Source: Rhodococcus sp. ABRD24 (GTDB lineage: Bacteria > Actinomycetota > Actinomycetes > Mycobacteriales > Mycobacteriaceae). Taken from it: DNA of 64,000 nucleotides. The notes below the pieces were generated by a model. The model did no database searches and had not been told where the DNA came from. It saw only the letters and a list, made by a program, of their open reading frames with translations. The translations under genes and the position numbers were made by a program. The number at the start of each line of letters is the position of its first letter. The first letter of the stretch is position 1. The stretch is from positions 2,604,001 through 2,668,000 of the forward strand of contig NZ_CP035319.1 in the NCBI RefSeq assembly GCF_004328705.1, in the 5' to 3' direction. Of the stretch, positions 1 to 7,815 are shown one piece after another.

Positions 1-267
1 CCGGAGGCCGAAAATCTGTCGAAGGTGCAGATCACCTCACCCAGCCCCGGAACAAGGGTCGAGATCCGCACCGCACCGTCGCCGAACACCACGCTCGACC
101 AGACACAGGTGATCGGCCGCCAAGAGCTGAAAAGCGGCGTGACGGACATCCCTCTGACCTCGGAGGGTGCCACCAAGAACGTCCTCGTGTGGATCACCGG
201 ACTCAGCTCGGCAGACGGACAGAATCAGACCTCGATCGCCGAGGTGTCGTTCACCGGCGCTCCCTGA
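1..267 (+). CDS. murJ: MurJ (MviN) lipid II flippase, C-terminal end only
   Basis: The frame is open from base 1 to the stop at 265-267, so only the last 88 codons are in the window. In mycobacteria MurJ carries, after the flippase domain, a cytoplasmic pseudokinase and an extracytoplasmic beta-rich domain. The visible residues, including ITSPSPGTRVEIRT and VLVWITGL, resemble the end of that last domain in Rv3910 as I recall it. The flippase and pseudokinase parts lie upstream of the window. Position immediately before sigM is the conserved order in this group. The assignment depends on C-terminal resemblance and synteny. Confidence 0.75.
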   Translation, partial: PEAENLSKVQITSPSPGTRVEIRTAPSPNTTLDQTQVIGRQELKSGVTDIPLTSEGATKNVLVWITGLSSADGQNQTSIAEVSFTGAP

Positions 268-360
268 GCGCTCCTCCCGCAGTGCCCAGGTCTGCACTGC
301 GGGCAATTGATCGGTTAACATCCGCCCGTGCGAATCTTCAGGGGGGTCGCCAAGGCTGGA

Positions 361-909
361 ATGTCCGATGCCGAATTGCTGGCAGCACACGCGTCAGGTG
401 ACGAAGGGGCCTTCGCGGAGCTGTTGAGCAGGCATTACGACCACCTTTGGCATGTTGCGAGAAGAACGAGCTACACCGTCGACGATGCCGCGGATGCGCT
501 GCAGGAGGCTTTGCTCTCCGCGCACCGCACGGCGGGATCGTTCCGGGCGGATGCCGCCGTGCGGAGCTGGCTACACACGATCGTGGTGAACGCATGCCTG
601 GACCGGATCCGGCGCAACCGTGTGCGGCCCACGGTGTCGCTGTCCGCGGACGAGACCGAGGACCCACGTGAGGACCGCGACCACATTGCCGAGCGGGAGC
701 TGTCACTGCTCGTCGACGGTGCACTGATGCGGCTGTCGGCGGAACAGCGGGCCGCAATCGTCGCCGTCGACCTCGAGGGTTACTCGGTGGCCGAGGCGGC
801 CGCCCGGCTCGGGGTGCCCGAGGGCACCGTGAAGAGCCGCTGTGCCCGAGCACGGGTGAAGCTTGCATCCCATTTGGAATACTTGCGGGATGTAGGGAAC
901 CGAACGTGA
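361..909 (+). CDS. sigM: ECF RNA polymerase sigma factor SigM
   Basis: A 182-residue group IV sigma factor. Region 2 contains DDAADALQEALLSAH and SWLHTIVVNACLDR, and region 4 has the helix-turn-helix GYSVAEAAARLGVPEGTVKSR. It directs RNA polymerase to a small regulon; in mycobacteria SigM controls cell-surface and ESX-related genes. The ATG at 361 has an AAGG about six bases upstream and begins MSDAELLAAH, matching relatives. A GTG at 328 would add 11 residues but lacks a visible ribosome site. It lies between murJ and the anti-sigma gene, a conserved trio. I saw no clear SigM-type promoter upstream. Confidence 0.9.
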   Translation: MSDAELLAAHASGDEGAFAELLSRHYDHLWHVARRTSYTVDDAADALQEALLSAHRTAGSFRADAAVRSWLHTIVVNACLDRIRRNRVRPTVSLSADETEDPREDRDHIAERELSLLVDGALMRLSAEQRAAIVAVDLEGYSVAEAAARLGVPEGTVKSRCARARVKLASHLEYLRDVGNRT

Positions 910-943
910 TCTCGCGGCGTCTGAACCAATTGAAGGCACAATC

Positions 944-1732
944 GTGCCCCGGAATGTGCGGGTAGAAGGTGGGATGACGGTCTACGACGGCGAAGAACTG
1001 CTCGGCCCCCCGTTCTCGGCGGAACTCCTTGCCGATCTGCATGCGGGTGTCCTGTCCGAGTCCGTCAGCAGCCGCCTCTGGCCGCTCGTCCGCCAGGATC
1101 CGGCCGCGGTCGAGGTTCTGGCGGCACTCGACGCAGTTTCCTGCCGACTCGGCGAACTCGGCCGTGATCTCAGCGTCGAGTCCCCGATCCCATCCGAAGT
1201 CGCCGCACGGATCGATGCGGCGCTGGGTCTGCAGCATCCCGCACCCGCTACGGCGACCCCCCTCGCAGACGCATTCGGCAGGCGTCGCGCCCTCACCTGG
1301 ATCAGCGTCGCCGCTGCATCCATGGCCGCGGCTGTCGGGGTTGTCTTCGCACTCACCACACTCGACGGGGCCGACCCGAAGTCACCAGCCATCGCGGCAC
1401 CATCGACCACCGTGCCCACGCCGTCCCTTGCCAACCTCAGCGCTGATCTCGACGACGATCAGGTACTGGCGCTGATCGGCGACAAGGCCGCCGCGGAGAA
1501 CGAGGACCTCGGCGAGTTGGAGAAGGCCGATGTCCGCACTGCGTGCCTGCAGGCCAACGGCATCGAGCGAACCCGTCCGGTGCTGGGCTCGCGGCAGGTC
1601 CGCTTCCAGGGCGAAGGAGCCGTGCTCATCCTCGTCGCTGGCCCCCGGCCCCCGGCATTGACCGCGGTGGTCGTCGGCCTCGGATGCTCCGCCGCCGAGC
1701 CGCAGTTGTTCGCGCGCACCGAGATCGACTGA
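944..1732 (+). CDS. rsmA: Anti-sigma-M factor RsmA (membrane)
   Basis: A 262-residue single-span membrane protein immediately after sigM, in the place of Rv3912. The cytoplasmic N-terminal part (about residues 1-120) would hold SigM. A hydrophobic segment around 125-147 (LTWISVAAASMAAAVGVVFALT) spans the membrane, and the rest is extracytoplasmic with a Thr/Pro-rich linker and two cysteines. No classic zinc-finger HxxxCxxC motif is seen, as in the mycobacterial protein. The GTG at 944 has GAAGG upstream; an ATG at 974 with AGAAGG close by is an alternative start. Function is inferred from position and architecture. Confidence 0.75.
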   Translation: MPRNVRVEGGMTVYDGEELLGPPFSAELLADLHAGVLSESVSSRLWPLVRQDPAAVEVLAALDAVSCRLGELGRDLSVESPIPSEVAARIDAALGLQHPAPATATPLADAFGRRRALTWISVAAASMAAAVGVVFALTTLDGADPKSPAIAAPSTTVPTPSLANLSADLDDDQVLALIGDKAAAENEDLGELEKADVRTACLQANGIERTRPVLGSRQVRFQGEGAVLILVAGPRPPALTAVVVGLGCSAAEPQLFARTEID

Positions 1733-1738
1733 GCCGGC

Positions 1739-2353
1739 TCAGTCGTCCGCACTCGTACCAGCCGAGACCGGCATGAGCAGCTCCCGAACCCGCGCCCGCA
1801 ATTCGGGCGTATCGTCCTCACGCGCAATCAAGCTCGAGAACAGGGCGGCGCCGGCCGCGAGCACCAGGACGGCCTTGGCGTCGAGCAGATCCCGCTCCCG
1901 CTCCTGCTCCGTCGCCGCCTCACTGCCGTGAGCGACGAACAACGCGGTGGCCGGCCCGCTGAACCCCCGCCACAGCGCGTTGCGCAGGTCTTCGTGGTCG
2001 CGGATAGCCGCGAGGAGCCCGGGCGCCGCCTCTCGGACATCTGGCCGGGAGAACAGCTCAGCGCTACCGGCGACGACCCAGTCGATCCAACCCGCGCGAT
2101 CGGTGCCCTCGAACGGCTCTAGATCCGGGGTGGCGCCGAGGAGGGCGTCGAGCACCAGATGCGCCTTCGACGTCCACCGACGCGACATGGCGGCCCGGCT
2201 CACCCCCGCTCGTGTCGCGATTGCGCGCAGGCTCAGCTGTTCCCAGCCCACCTCGAGGAGCAAATCACGGGTCGCTGCCAGGACCTCGGCGTCGATCCGG
2301 GGATCCCGGGGCCGCCCGGAAGCCGGCGTGTTGTCGATCGTTTGTGCGCTCAT
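1739..2353 (-). CDS. TetR-family transcriptional regulator
   Basis: About 204 residues from the ATG at 2353; a longer GTG start at 2392 is possible. The N-terminal helix-turn-helix is clear (LSLRAIATRAGVSRAAMSRRW), and the C-terminal ligand domain is divergent as usual. It is transcribed divergently from the epimerase gene at 2450, with a 23-bp palindrome in the shared spacer, so it probably represses that gene and itself. It belongs to a block (1739-6114) that separates rsmA from trxB, which are adjacent in M. tuberculosis. The ligand is unknown. Confidence 0.85.
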   Translation of the reverse strand: MSAQTIDNTPASGRPRDPRIDAEVLAATRDLLLEVGWEQLSLRAIATRAGVSRAAMSRRWTSKAHLVLDALLGATPDLEPFEGTDRAGWIDWVVAGSAELFSRPDVREAAPGLLAAIRDHEDLRNALWRGFSGPATALFVAHGSEAATEQERERDLLDAKAVLVLAAGAALFSSLIAREDDTPELRARVRELLMPVSAGTSADD

Positions 2354-2402
2354 CGTCCTGGAATTGTCGGACACGACGGCCAGTCGCGCCACAAGGCACC
2401 TC

Positions 2403-2425
2403 TTACGAGTCCAGTGGTACCGTAA
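2403..2425. promoter_or_regulatory. Palindrome between divergent tetR and epimerase genes (probable operator)
   Basis: The sequence reads TTACG-N3-CCA-G-TGG-N3-CGTAA, with 8 of 11 symmetric pairs complementary. It sits in the short spacer between the TetR gene (minus) and the epimerase gene (plus), 24 bases before the latter's ATG. The size and position suit a TetR operator. Binding is inferred only. Confidence 0.5.
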
Positions 2426-2449
2426 ATTTCACGACCCGGGAGGGAACCT

Positions 2450-3445
2450 ATGAAGATCGCGGTGACGGGCGGGACCGGGTACATCGGCGCGCACACGACG
2501 CAGGCACTGCTCGCCGAGGGCCACGAGGTCCGGCTGCTCGTGCATCCGAGCGAGTCGGCACCAGCGATCCTGCCATTGTTCGGCGACGCAGCCGCGCGTG
2601 TCGAGGTACTGCAGGGCGATATTCGAGACGTCACCGTGATCGCCACACTGCTCGACGGCTGCGACGCAGTCCTGCACGCGGCCGCGGTGGTGGGCACCGA
2701 CGATCGCCACGAGAGGCTGATGTGGGAGGTCAACACCGCGGCCACCACCACGCTGCTCACCCGGGCGGCCGCGCTCGGTCTCGATCCGATCGTGCACGTG
2801 GCCAGCTACAGCGCATTGTTCCCGTCACCGGATCCGGCGATCGGACCGGACAGCCCCACCGCACCGGGCCGCAGCGCATACGGGCGCACAAAGGCGGCGG
2901 CCGACCTGATCGCACGGGCGCTACAGGACGCGGGCGCACCCGTGGTCATCACGTACCCGGCCAGCGTCGTGGGACCGGGGCTCGGCGGGATCCGCGGGGT
3001 GACTGCCGCGGGCTGGACCCCCATGGTTCGCGCCGGCGTCGCCCCGAGACTGCGCGGCGGGATGCAGATGATCGACGTTCGGGACGTCGCCGATGTGCAC
3101 GCCGCCGCGATGCGCCCGGGCCGAGGACCGCGGCGCTACATGTGCGGCGGCGAACTGATCGCGTTCAACGAGTTGATCGACATCCTCGAGTACGCATCCA
3201 GACGACGTATCCGCCGTATACCGCTGGCCCCGAGCGTGTTCCGCGGCGTGGGCCGCGCAGCGGACGTCGTCGGAAAGATCCTTCCACTGAGCGCCGGGAT
3301 GAGCTATGAAGCGGCCTGGCTACTGACGGCAGCCGTCCCCACGGACGACTCGCGGACGCTGTCCGAACTAGGTCTGACGTGGCGGCCTGTGCGTGATGCC
3401 CTGACTGCCTCGGTCCGGCACGACAACACGATGGTGTTGGACTAG
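2450..3445 (+). CDS. NAD(P)-dependent epimerase/dehydratase-family protein (extended SDR)
   Basis: 331 residues. The N-terminal Rossmann motif TGGTGYIGAH (GxxGxxG) is at residues 6-15, and the extended-SDR YxxxK catalytic motif is YGRTK. The C-terminal half is typical of nucleoside-diphosphate-sugar epimerases and dihydroflavonol-reductase-like enzymes, so the substrate could be a sugar nucleotide, a steroid or an aldehyde. The ATG at 2450 follows GGGAGGG. It is divergent from and probably controlled by the TetR gene at 1739. Specific function is not recognisable. Confidence 0.85.
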   Translation: MKIAVTGGTGYIGAHTTQALLAEGHEVRLLVHPSESAPAILPLFGDAAARVEVLQGDIRDVTVIATLLDGCDAVLHAAAVVGTDDRHERLMWEVNTAATTTLLTRAAALGLDPIVHVASYSALFPSPDPAIGPDSPTAPGRSAYGRTKAAADLIARALQDAGAPVVITYPASVVGPGLGGIRGVTAAGWTPMVRAGVAPRLRGGMQMIDVRDVADVHAAAMRPGRGPRRYMCGGELIAFNELIDILEYASRRRIRRIPLAPSVFRGVGRAADVVGKILPLSAGMSYEAAWLLTAAVPTDDSRTLSELGLTWRPVRDALTASVRHDNTMVLD

Positions 3446-3582
3446 AAGACCAGGTGTGAGCTCCAGCGGCCCGCCTGATCGAGTCCGACGGCAACATCGA
3501 TGCGCTGCATCTCACCGGGGTAGCTAGTTCTTGGTCCGGGGAAGGCCACCGAGTTTTACCGACACTGCGTTGGTATATTTTG

Positions 3583-3597
3583 CCGACATGCCGTCGG
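3583..3597. promoter_or_regulatory. Short palindrome in the promoter region of the ABC-exporter operon
   Basis: CCGAC-ATGCC-GTCGG is a perfect 5+5 inverted repeat 38 bases before the permease ATG. Just upstream are a TATATT-like -10 box (about 3573) and two near-copies of TTTTRCCGAC (from about 3554 and 3578). The arrangement suggests a regulated promoter, possibly bound by the TetR encoded at 5521. No experimental or family evidence. Confidence 0.35.
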
Positions 3598-3634
3598 GAA
3601 AATTCGGGCGGCCGGATTCGACAAGGAGATTGTG

Positions 3635-4762
3635 ATGTTCCTCGCCCTGCGAGAACTGCGGTTCGCGCGATCCAGATTCGGTCTGATGGGAGGCGTGATC
3701 GCGCTCATCTCGGTACTGATGGTTTTGCTGTCGGGCCTGTCCTCCGGACTGGTCGAGGATGGCGTCTCCGGTCTGAAGGCGACCCCGGTTGCCGGATTTG
3801 CCTTCAACGAAGGCACCAAGACCGACTCGGCCTTCTCCCGCAGTGTCGTCACCGACGAGCAAGTCGAGGCCTGGCGTGAACAGCCCGGCGTCGCAGCGGC
3901 CGAGCCGTTCGGCAACATGCTGGTCAACGCGCACAACGACAAGGGCCTGCCGATCGACCTTGCACTGTTCGGGGTGCCGGCCGACTCTTTCCTGGCGCCC
4001 GATGCCGCCGTCGGTTCCGGACTGAACGCACCCGACGGCATCGTGATCAGTAAGAGCGCACTCGACACCGGCGTCGCGCTCGGCGACATCGTCACCATCG
4101 ACCGTCTGGGCACCGAACTGAAGGTCGTCGGCGTCACAGGCGGTAAGCAGACATTCGGCCACGTCGATGTCGCGTACGTGCCTATCGACACCTGGCGTGA
4201 ACTGCACGCGGGTGTCCGTCCAGGCGAAGAGATGCCTGCGCAGTCATTGACCGAGGCCACCGCTGTGGCGCTGCACGCCCAGCCCGGAACCACCATCGAC
4301 TATGCCGCGGGCGACGCAGCGGCTGGCACTTCGACTGTGTCCCTGGAGGATTCGTTTGCATCGTCGCCAGGATTCAGCGCCGAGACGATGACCCTCGATC
4401 TGATCAAGGTGTTCCTGTACGCAATCTCCGCGCTCGTCGTCGGCGCCTTCTTCACGGTGTGGACGATCCAGCGCAAGCACGAGATCGCGGTCATGCGTGC
4501 GATGGGTGCGTCCACCGGCTACCTACTACGCGACGGTCTGGCGCAGGCGTTCATCCTGCTTCTCGGCTCGGTAGCCGTCGGCGCCGCCGTCGGCTACGGC
4601 TTCGGTTCGCTGATCGGCGGGGGAGTTCCGTTCCTGCTCGAACCCGGCGCCGTGGCTGTGGCCGCAATTCTGCTGACAGTTCTCGGACTGATCGGCGCCG
4701 CAGTCGCCATCGTCCGCATCGCCTCGGTCGATCCGTTGAACGCGCTGGGAGGACAACGATGA
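3635..4762 (+). CDS. ABC transporter permease, FtsX/MacB-like
   Basis: About 375 residues. There is one N-terminal transmembrane helix (GVIALISVLMVLLSGL), a long extracytoplasmic domain (about residues 45-245), then three C-terminal helices. The last part, IQRKHEIAVMRAMGAS, is the FtsX-family signature. Proteins of this layout with a LolD-like ATPase export lipids, haem or peptides. The ATG at 3635 is preferred over GTG 3632 because AAGGAG at 3623-3628 is then well spaced. The stop overlaps the ATPase start as ATGA (4759-4762), so the two are translationally coupled. Confidence 0.88.
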   Translation: MFLALRELRFARSRFGLMGGVIALISVLMVLLSGLSSGLVEDGVSGLKATPVAGFAFNEGTKTDSAFSRSVVTDEQVEAWREQPGVAAAEPFGNMLVNAHNDKGLPIDLALFGVPADSFLAPDAAVGSGLNAPDGIVISKSALDTGVALGDIVTIDRLGTELKVVGVTGGKQTFGHVDVAYVPIDTWRELHAGVRPGEEMPAQSLTEATAVALHAQPGTTIDYAAGDAAAGTSTVSLEDSFASSPGFSAETMTLDLIKVFLYAISALVVGAFFTVWTIQRKHEIAVMRAMGASTGYLLRDGLAQAFILLLGSVAVGAAVGYGFGSLIGGGVPFLLEPGAVAVAAILLTVLGLIGAAVAIVRIASVDPLNALGGQR

Positions 4763-5490
4763 GCACACAAGGAAATCGGGAGAATTCCACCGTGACCACC
4801 ACCGGCACCGCCGTCGACACTGCTGCCCTCGAGATCGTCGACGCCAATCTGCGCCTCGGGGACGGCGAGCAGACCGTGACCGCACTCGACGCGGTGAGCC
4901 TGATGGTCCGCCCCGGCGAGATGGTTGCCGTCGTCGGCCCGTCGGGCTCGGGCAAGTCGAGCCTGCTCGCTGTCGCAGGTGCGCTCACCGCCCCCGATTC
5001 GGGCAGTGTCCGGGTCGGTGGACACGACCTGCTCACGATGAAGCGTGCCGAGGCCGCGAGGTTCCGGCTCCGACACATCGGGTTCGTGTTCCAGAGTGGC
5101 AACCTGATCCCGTCACTGACGGCGGCCGATCAGCTGCGTCTGGTGTCGCACCTCGGGAGCACCAAGGGCAGAACGTTCCGCGATCCGCTGCAGCTGCTCG
5201 AACAGGTGGGTCTGGGTCACCGGGCCGACCGTCGCCCCGATCAGTTGTCGGGCGGCGAGCGGCAGCGGGTCGGCATCGCTCGCGCGCTGATGGCATCGCC
5301 GTCACTGCTGCTGGTCGACGAGCCCACCGCGGCACTCGACCGGGCCCGTAGCCATGAGATCGTCAAGTTGCTAGCACAGGAGACGCGGGAATCGAGCGTC
5401 GGAACCGTCATGGTGACCCACGACTACGATGTGCTCGACTATTGCGACCGCGTGGTCGAGATGACGGACGGACGGCTCGCGCCCCGGTAA
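4759..5490 (+). CDS. ABC transporter ATP-binding protein, LolD/MacB/HrtA-like
   Basis: 243 residues from the ATG that overlaps the permease stop. Walker A is GPSGSGKSS, the signature motif is LSGGERQRVGIARAL, Walker B is LLLVDEPTAALD, and the switch histidine is in VMVTHDYDV. It energises the exporter with the preceding permease. An N-terminal extension of about 25 Thr/Ser-rich residues precedes the domain. The HrtAB haem exporter has this layout, but the downstream TetR could equally sense another toxic compound. Confidence 0.92.
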   Translation: MSTQGNRENSTVTTTGTAVDTAALEIVDANLRLGDGEQTVTALDAVSLMVRPGEMVAVVGPSGSGKSSLLAVAGALTAPDSGSVRVGGHDLLTMKRAEAARFRLRHIGFVFQSGNLIPSLTAADQLRLVSHLGSTKGRTFRDPLQLLEQVGLGHRADRRPDQLSGGERQRVGIARALMASPSLLLVDEPTAALDRARSHEIVKLLAQETRESSVGTVMVTHDYDVLDYCDRVVEMTDGRLAPR

Positions 5491-5520
5491 TCCGGAACTC
5501 ACAGCGAGCGAGGAGGGCAT

Positions 5521-6114
5521 GTGCCGCGGATCAATGCACCCACCGTCGGTGAGCATCGAGCCGCGCAACAACGTGCCCTCCTCGACGCCGCACGGGCCGT
5601 GCTCTCCGAGGATGCGACAGAGGTCCCTCAGTTCGGCGAAGTCGCCGCGCGGGCCGGGCTCGCACGGTCGAGCATGTACCAATACTTCAAGTCCCGGCAG
5701 CACCTACTCGAGGCCTTGATCGAAGACTCCTTCCCGCGGTGGTCGGCCCGGGTATCCGAGGCGATGTCCGACGCCGACACCCCGGGATGCCGCGTACTGG
5801 CCTACATCGACGCGAACCTCGTATTGGTGGCGGAGGGCGAGCACGCGATCGCGACGGCTCTGGCTCAGCTTGCACCGGGGCCCGAACTCGATGCGAAAAG
5901 CCGCGCGATGCACGACGATCTGATCACCCCGCTGGTCGAGGCACTCACGGCACTCGGAGTCGAGGACGTCCCGGCCACGGCCGATCTGATCAACGCCGTC
6001 CTGCATGCGGCCACCCGCCAGATCGAACGCGGCGAGGACGTCGAGAACGTCCGGCGCACCACGGCCGCGCTGATCCGCCCGTACGTCAAACAGTTGGGTG
6101 AATGTTCCACGTGA
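5521..6114 (+). CDS. TetR-family regulator of the adjacent ABC exporter (probable)
   Basis: 197 residues from a GTG after GCGAGGAGGG. The helix-turn-helix is at about residues 38-60 (EVAARAGLARSSMYQYF). It is the third gene of a tight tandem with the permease and ATPase, the usual layout for a self-regulated efflux operon. Its last codons and stop are made by a parS-like site: TGA at 6112-6114 lies inside the 16-mer at 6103-6118, so the C-terminal ECST is dictated by the ParB site. The effector is unknown. Confidence 0.87.
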   Translation: MPRINAPTVGEHRAAQQRALLDAARAVLSEDATEVPQFGEVAARAGLARSSMYQYFKSRQHLLEALIEDSFPRWSARVSEAMSDADTPGCRVLAYIDANLVLVAEGEHAIATALAQLAPGPELDAKSRAMHDDLITPLVEALTALGVEDVPATADLINAVLHAATRQIERGEDVENVRRTTAALIRPYVKQLGECST

Positions 6115-6118
6115 AACA
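6103..6118. other. parS site (ParB-binding), one mismatch
   Basis: TGTTCCACGTGAAACA differs at one base from the consensus TGTTTCACGTGAAACA. It overlaps the end of the TetR gene, about 4 kb from the parB 3' end. It is the outermost of at least seven parS-like sites in this window. Confidence 0.85.
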
Positions 6119-6170
6119 CCGCGCGACCGCTGGAACACCGCGTCACGGCGACACGTGGCACCGGGACGAT

Positions 6171-6197
6171 GGGAACAACACCCACTAATCTGTTGTT
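6171..6197 (+). promoter_or_regulatory. SigH/SigR-type promoter of trxB
   Basis: GGGAAC at 6171-6176, an 18-base spacer and GTT at 6195-6197 match the SigR/SigH consensus GGAAT/C-N18/19-GTT known for thioredoxin genes in Streptomyces and Mycobacterium. It lies about 93 bases before the trxB ATG. A second GGAAC occurs at 6132-6136. This predicts induction by disulfide stress. Confidence 0.6.
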
Positions 6198-6290
6198 GAC
6201 CTAGCCGACTCCACAGACTGTGCCACCCGGCGCGGGTTTCGGGAGATCAGGTACGTAAATGCCCGCAGCACAGGCAACAGGAAGGCCCGC

Positions 6291-7280
6291 ATGACTACTC
6301 CGACCACAGTCCGTGACCTCATCATCGTCGGCTCCGGACCGGCCGGATACACGGCCGGCGTGTACGCGGCCCGCGCCGAGCTCGAGCCCGTGTTGTTCGA
6401 GGGCACGCAGTTCGGCGGCGCCCTGATGACGACCACCGAGGTGGAGAACTTCCCCGGCTTCCGCGAGGGCATCATGGGCCCGGACCTGATGGACGAGATG
6501 CGTGAGCAGGCCAAGCGGTTCGGTACCGACATCCGCACCGAGGACGTAGAGGAACTCGAACTCGACGGGCCGATCAAGAAGGTTGTCGCAAACGGCGAGA
6601 CCTACTACGCCCGCGCCGTCATCCTTGCAATGGGCGCCGCTGCGCGTTACCTCGGTATCCCCGGCGAGGAGCGCCTCCTCGGCCGCGGCGTGAGCGCGTG
6701 CGCCACCTGCGACGGCTTCTTCTTCCGCGACCAGGACATCGTCGTGGTCGGTGGCGGCGACTCGGCGATGGAGGAGGCCACGTTCCTCACCAAGTTCGCC
6801 CGCAGCGTCACCCTCGTGCACCGCCGCGAGGAGTTCCGTGCGTCCCGGATCATGCTCGAGCGGGCCAAGGCGAACGAGAAGATCCGTTTCCTCACCAACG
6901 CCGAGCCTGTCGAGGTCCTCGGCGACAACAGCGTCACCGGTCTGGTGGTGCGCGACACCGTCACCGGTGAGCAGTCCACGCTCGACGTCACCGGCATGTT
7001 CGTCGCGATCGGTCACGATCCGCGCAGCGAGCTCGTCAAGGGCCAGGTGGACCTCGACGACGCCGGATATGTGAGCGTGCAGTCGCCGACCACCGCAACC
7101 TCGATCGAGGGCGTCTTCGCGGCCGGTGACCTGGTGGACCACACCTACCGCCAGGCGATCACTGCAGCCGGCACCGGATGCTCCGCGGCGATCGACGCCG
7201 AGCGCTGGCTGGCCGATCAGGGCGACATCAGCGAGAACACCCTCGCCGCCGCCGGCGAGCCCGTCAGCGTCAAGTCCTGA
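6291..7280 (+). CDS. trxB: Thioredoxin reductase (NADPH)
   Basis: 329 residues, the normal length. It transfers electrons from NADPH through FAD and a redox disulfide to thioredoxin. FAD motif GSGPAGY is at 14-20, the redox-active CATC at 137-140, the NADPH motif GGGDSA at 154-159, and the late FAD motif GVFAAGDL near 277. AGGAAGG precedes the ATG. trxA follows 68 bases downstream in the same direction, so they likely share transcripts from the SigH-type promoter at 6171. Confidence 0.97.
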   Translation: MTTPTTVRDLIIVGSGPAGYTAGVYAARAELEPVLFEGTQFGGALMTTTEVENFPGFREGIMGPDLMDEMREQAKRFGTDIRTEDVEELELDGPIKKVVANGETYYARAVILAMGAAARYLGIPGEERLLGRGVSACATCDGFFFRDQDIVVVGGGDSAMEEATFLTKFARSVTLVHRREEFRASRIMLERAKANEKIRFLTNAEPVEVLGDNSVTGLVVRDTVTGEQSTLDVTGMFVAIGHDPRSELVKGQVDLDDAGYVSVQSPTTATSIEGVFAAGDLVDHTYRQAITAAGTGCSAAIDAERWLADQGDISENTLAAAGEPVSVKS

Positions 7281-7348
7281 CACCCGAGTTTTCGAGCTCC
7301 ATCCGTTCCATTCTCAGATCCCGCATTCCCACATCCCAGGAGGATCCC

Positions 7349-7672
7349 GTGGCGAACACCATCACCATCAACGACGAGTCGTTCAAACAGCAGGTTCTCG
7401 AATCCGAGAAGCCCGTGCTCGTCGACTTCTGGGCCACCTGGTGCGGGCCGTGCAAGATGGTCGCCCCGGTGCTCGAGGAGATCGCCGGTGAGCATGGCGA
7501 CAAGCTGACTGTCGCCAAGCTCGATATCGACCAGAATCCGGGTGCCGCACGCGATTTCCAGGTGATGTCCATTCCCACGATGATCCTGTTTCAGGGCGGC
7601 AAGCCGGTGAAGACGATCGTCGGCGCAAAGGGCAAGGCCGCCCTGCTCAAGGACCTCGCCGGCGTTCTCTGA
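7349..7672 (+). CDS. trxA: Thioredoxin
   Basis: 107 residues from the GTG at 7349, with AGGAGG at 7339-7344. The active site WCGPC is at about 31-35, and the cis-proline is in MSIPTM. It is the general dithiol reductant paired with TrxB. In M. tuberculosis the equivalent gene is called trxC. A 61-bp near-perfect inverted repeat follows the stop. Confidence 0.96.
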   Translation: MANTITINDESFKQQVLESEKPVLVDFWATWCGPCKMVAPVLEEIAGEHGDKLTVAKLDIDQNPGAARDFQVMSIPTMILFQGGKPVKTIVGAKGKAALLKDLAGVL

Positions 7673-7690
7673 TTCGTCCGTTAGGTCGGC

Positions 7691-7751
7691 CCAGTAGGCC
7701 ACAGCGTGACCTGATTGCCACTACAGCCTTAGTCACACTGTGGCCTACTGG
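7691..7751. repeat. Long inverted repeat between trxA and cwlM
   Basis: Arms 7691-7710 and 7732-7751 pair at 19 of 20 positions around a 21-base loop. The single mismatch (C-A on plus-strand RNA) becomes a G-U wobble on minus-strand RNA, so the fold is complete there. No T-run follows. It may attenuate read-through into cwlM, protect the trx mRNA 3' end, or bind protein. Confidence 0.8.
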
Positions 7752-7815
7752 ATTGCCTATATGGCACGGCCGTCTGAGAGAATCGATCGACGTCAGCAAC
7801 GAAAGGCCCTCCAGC

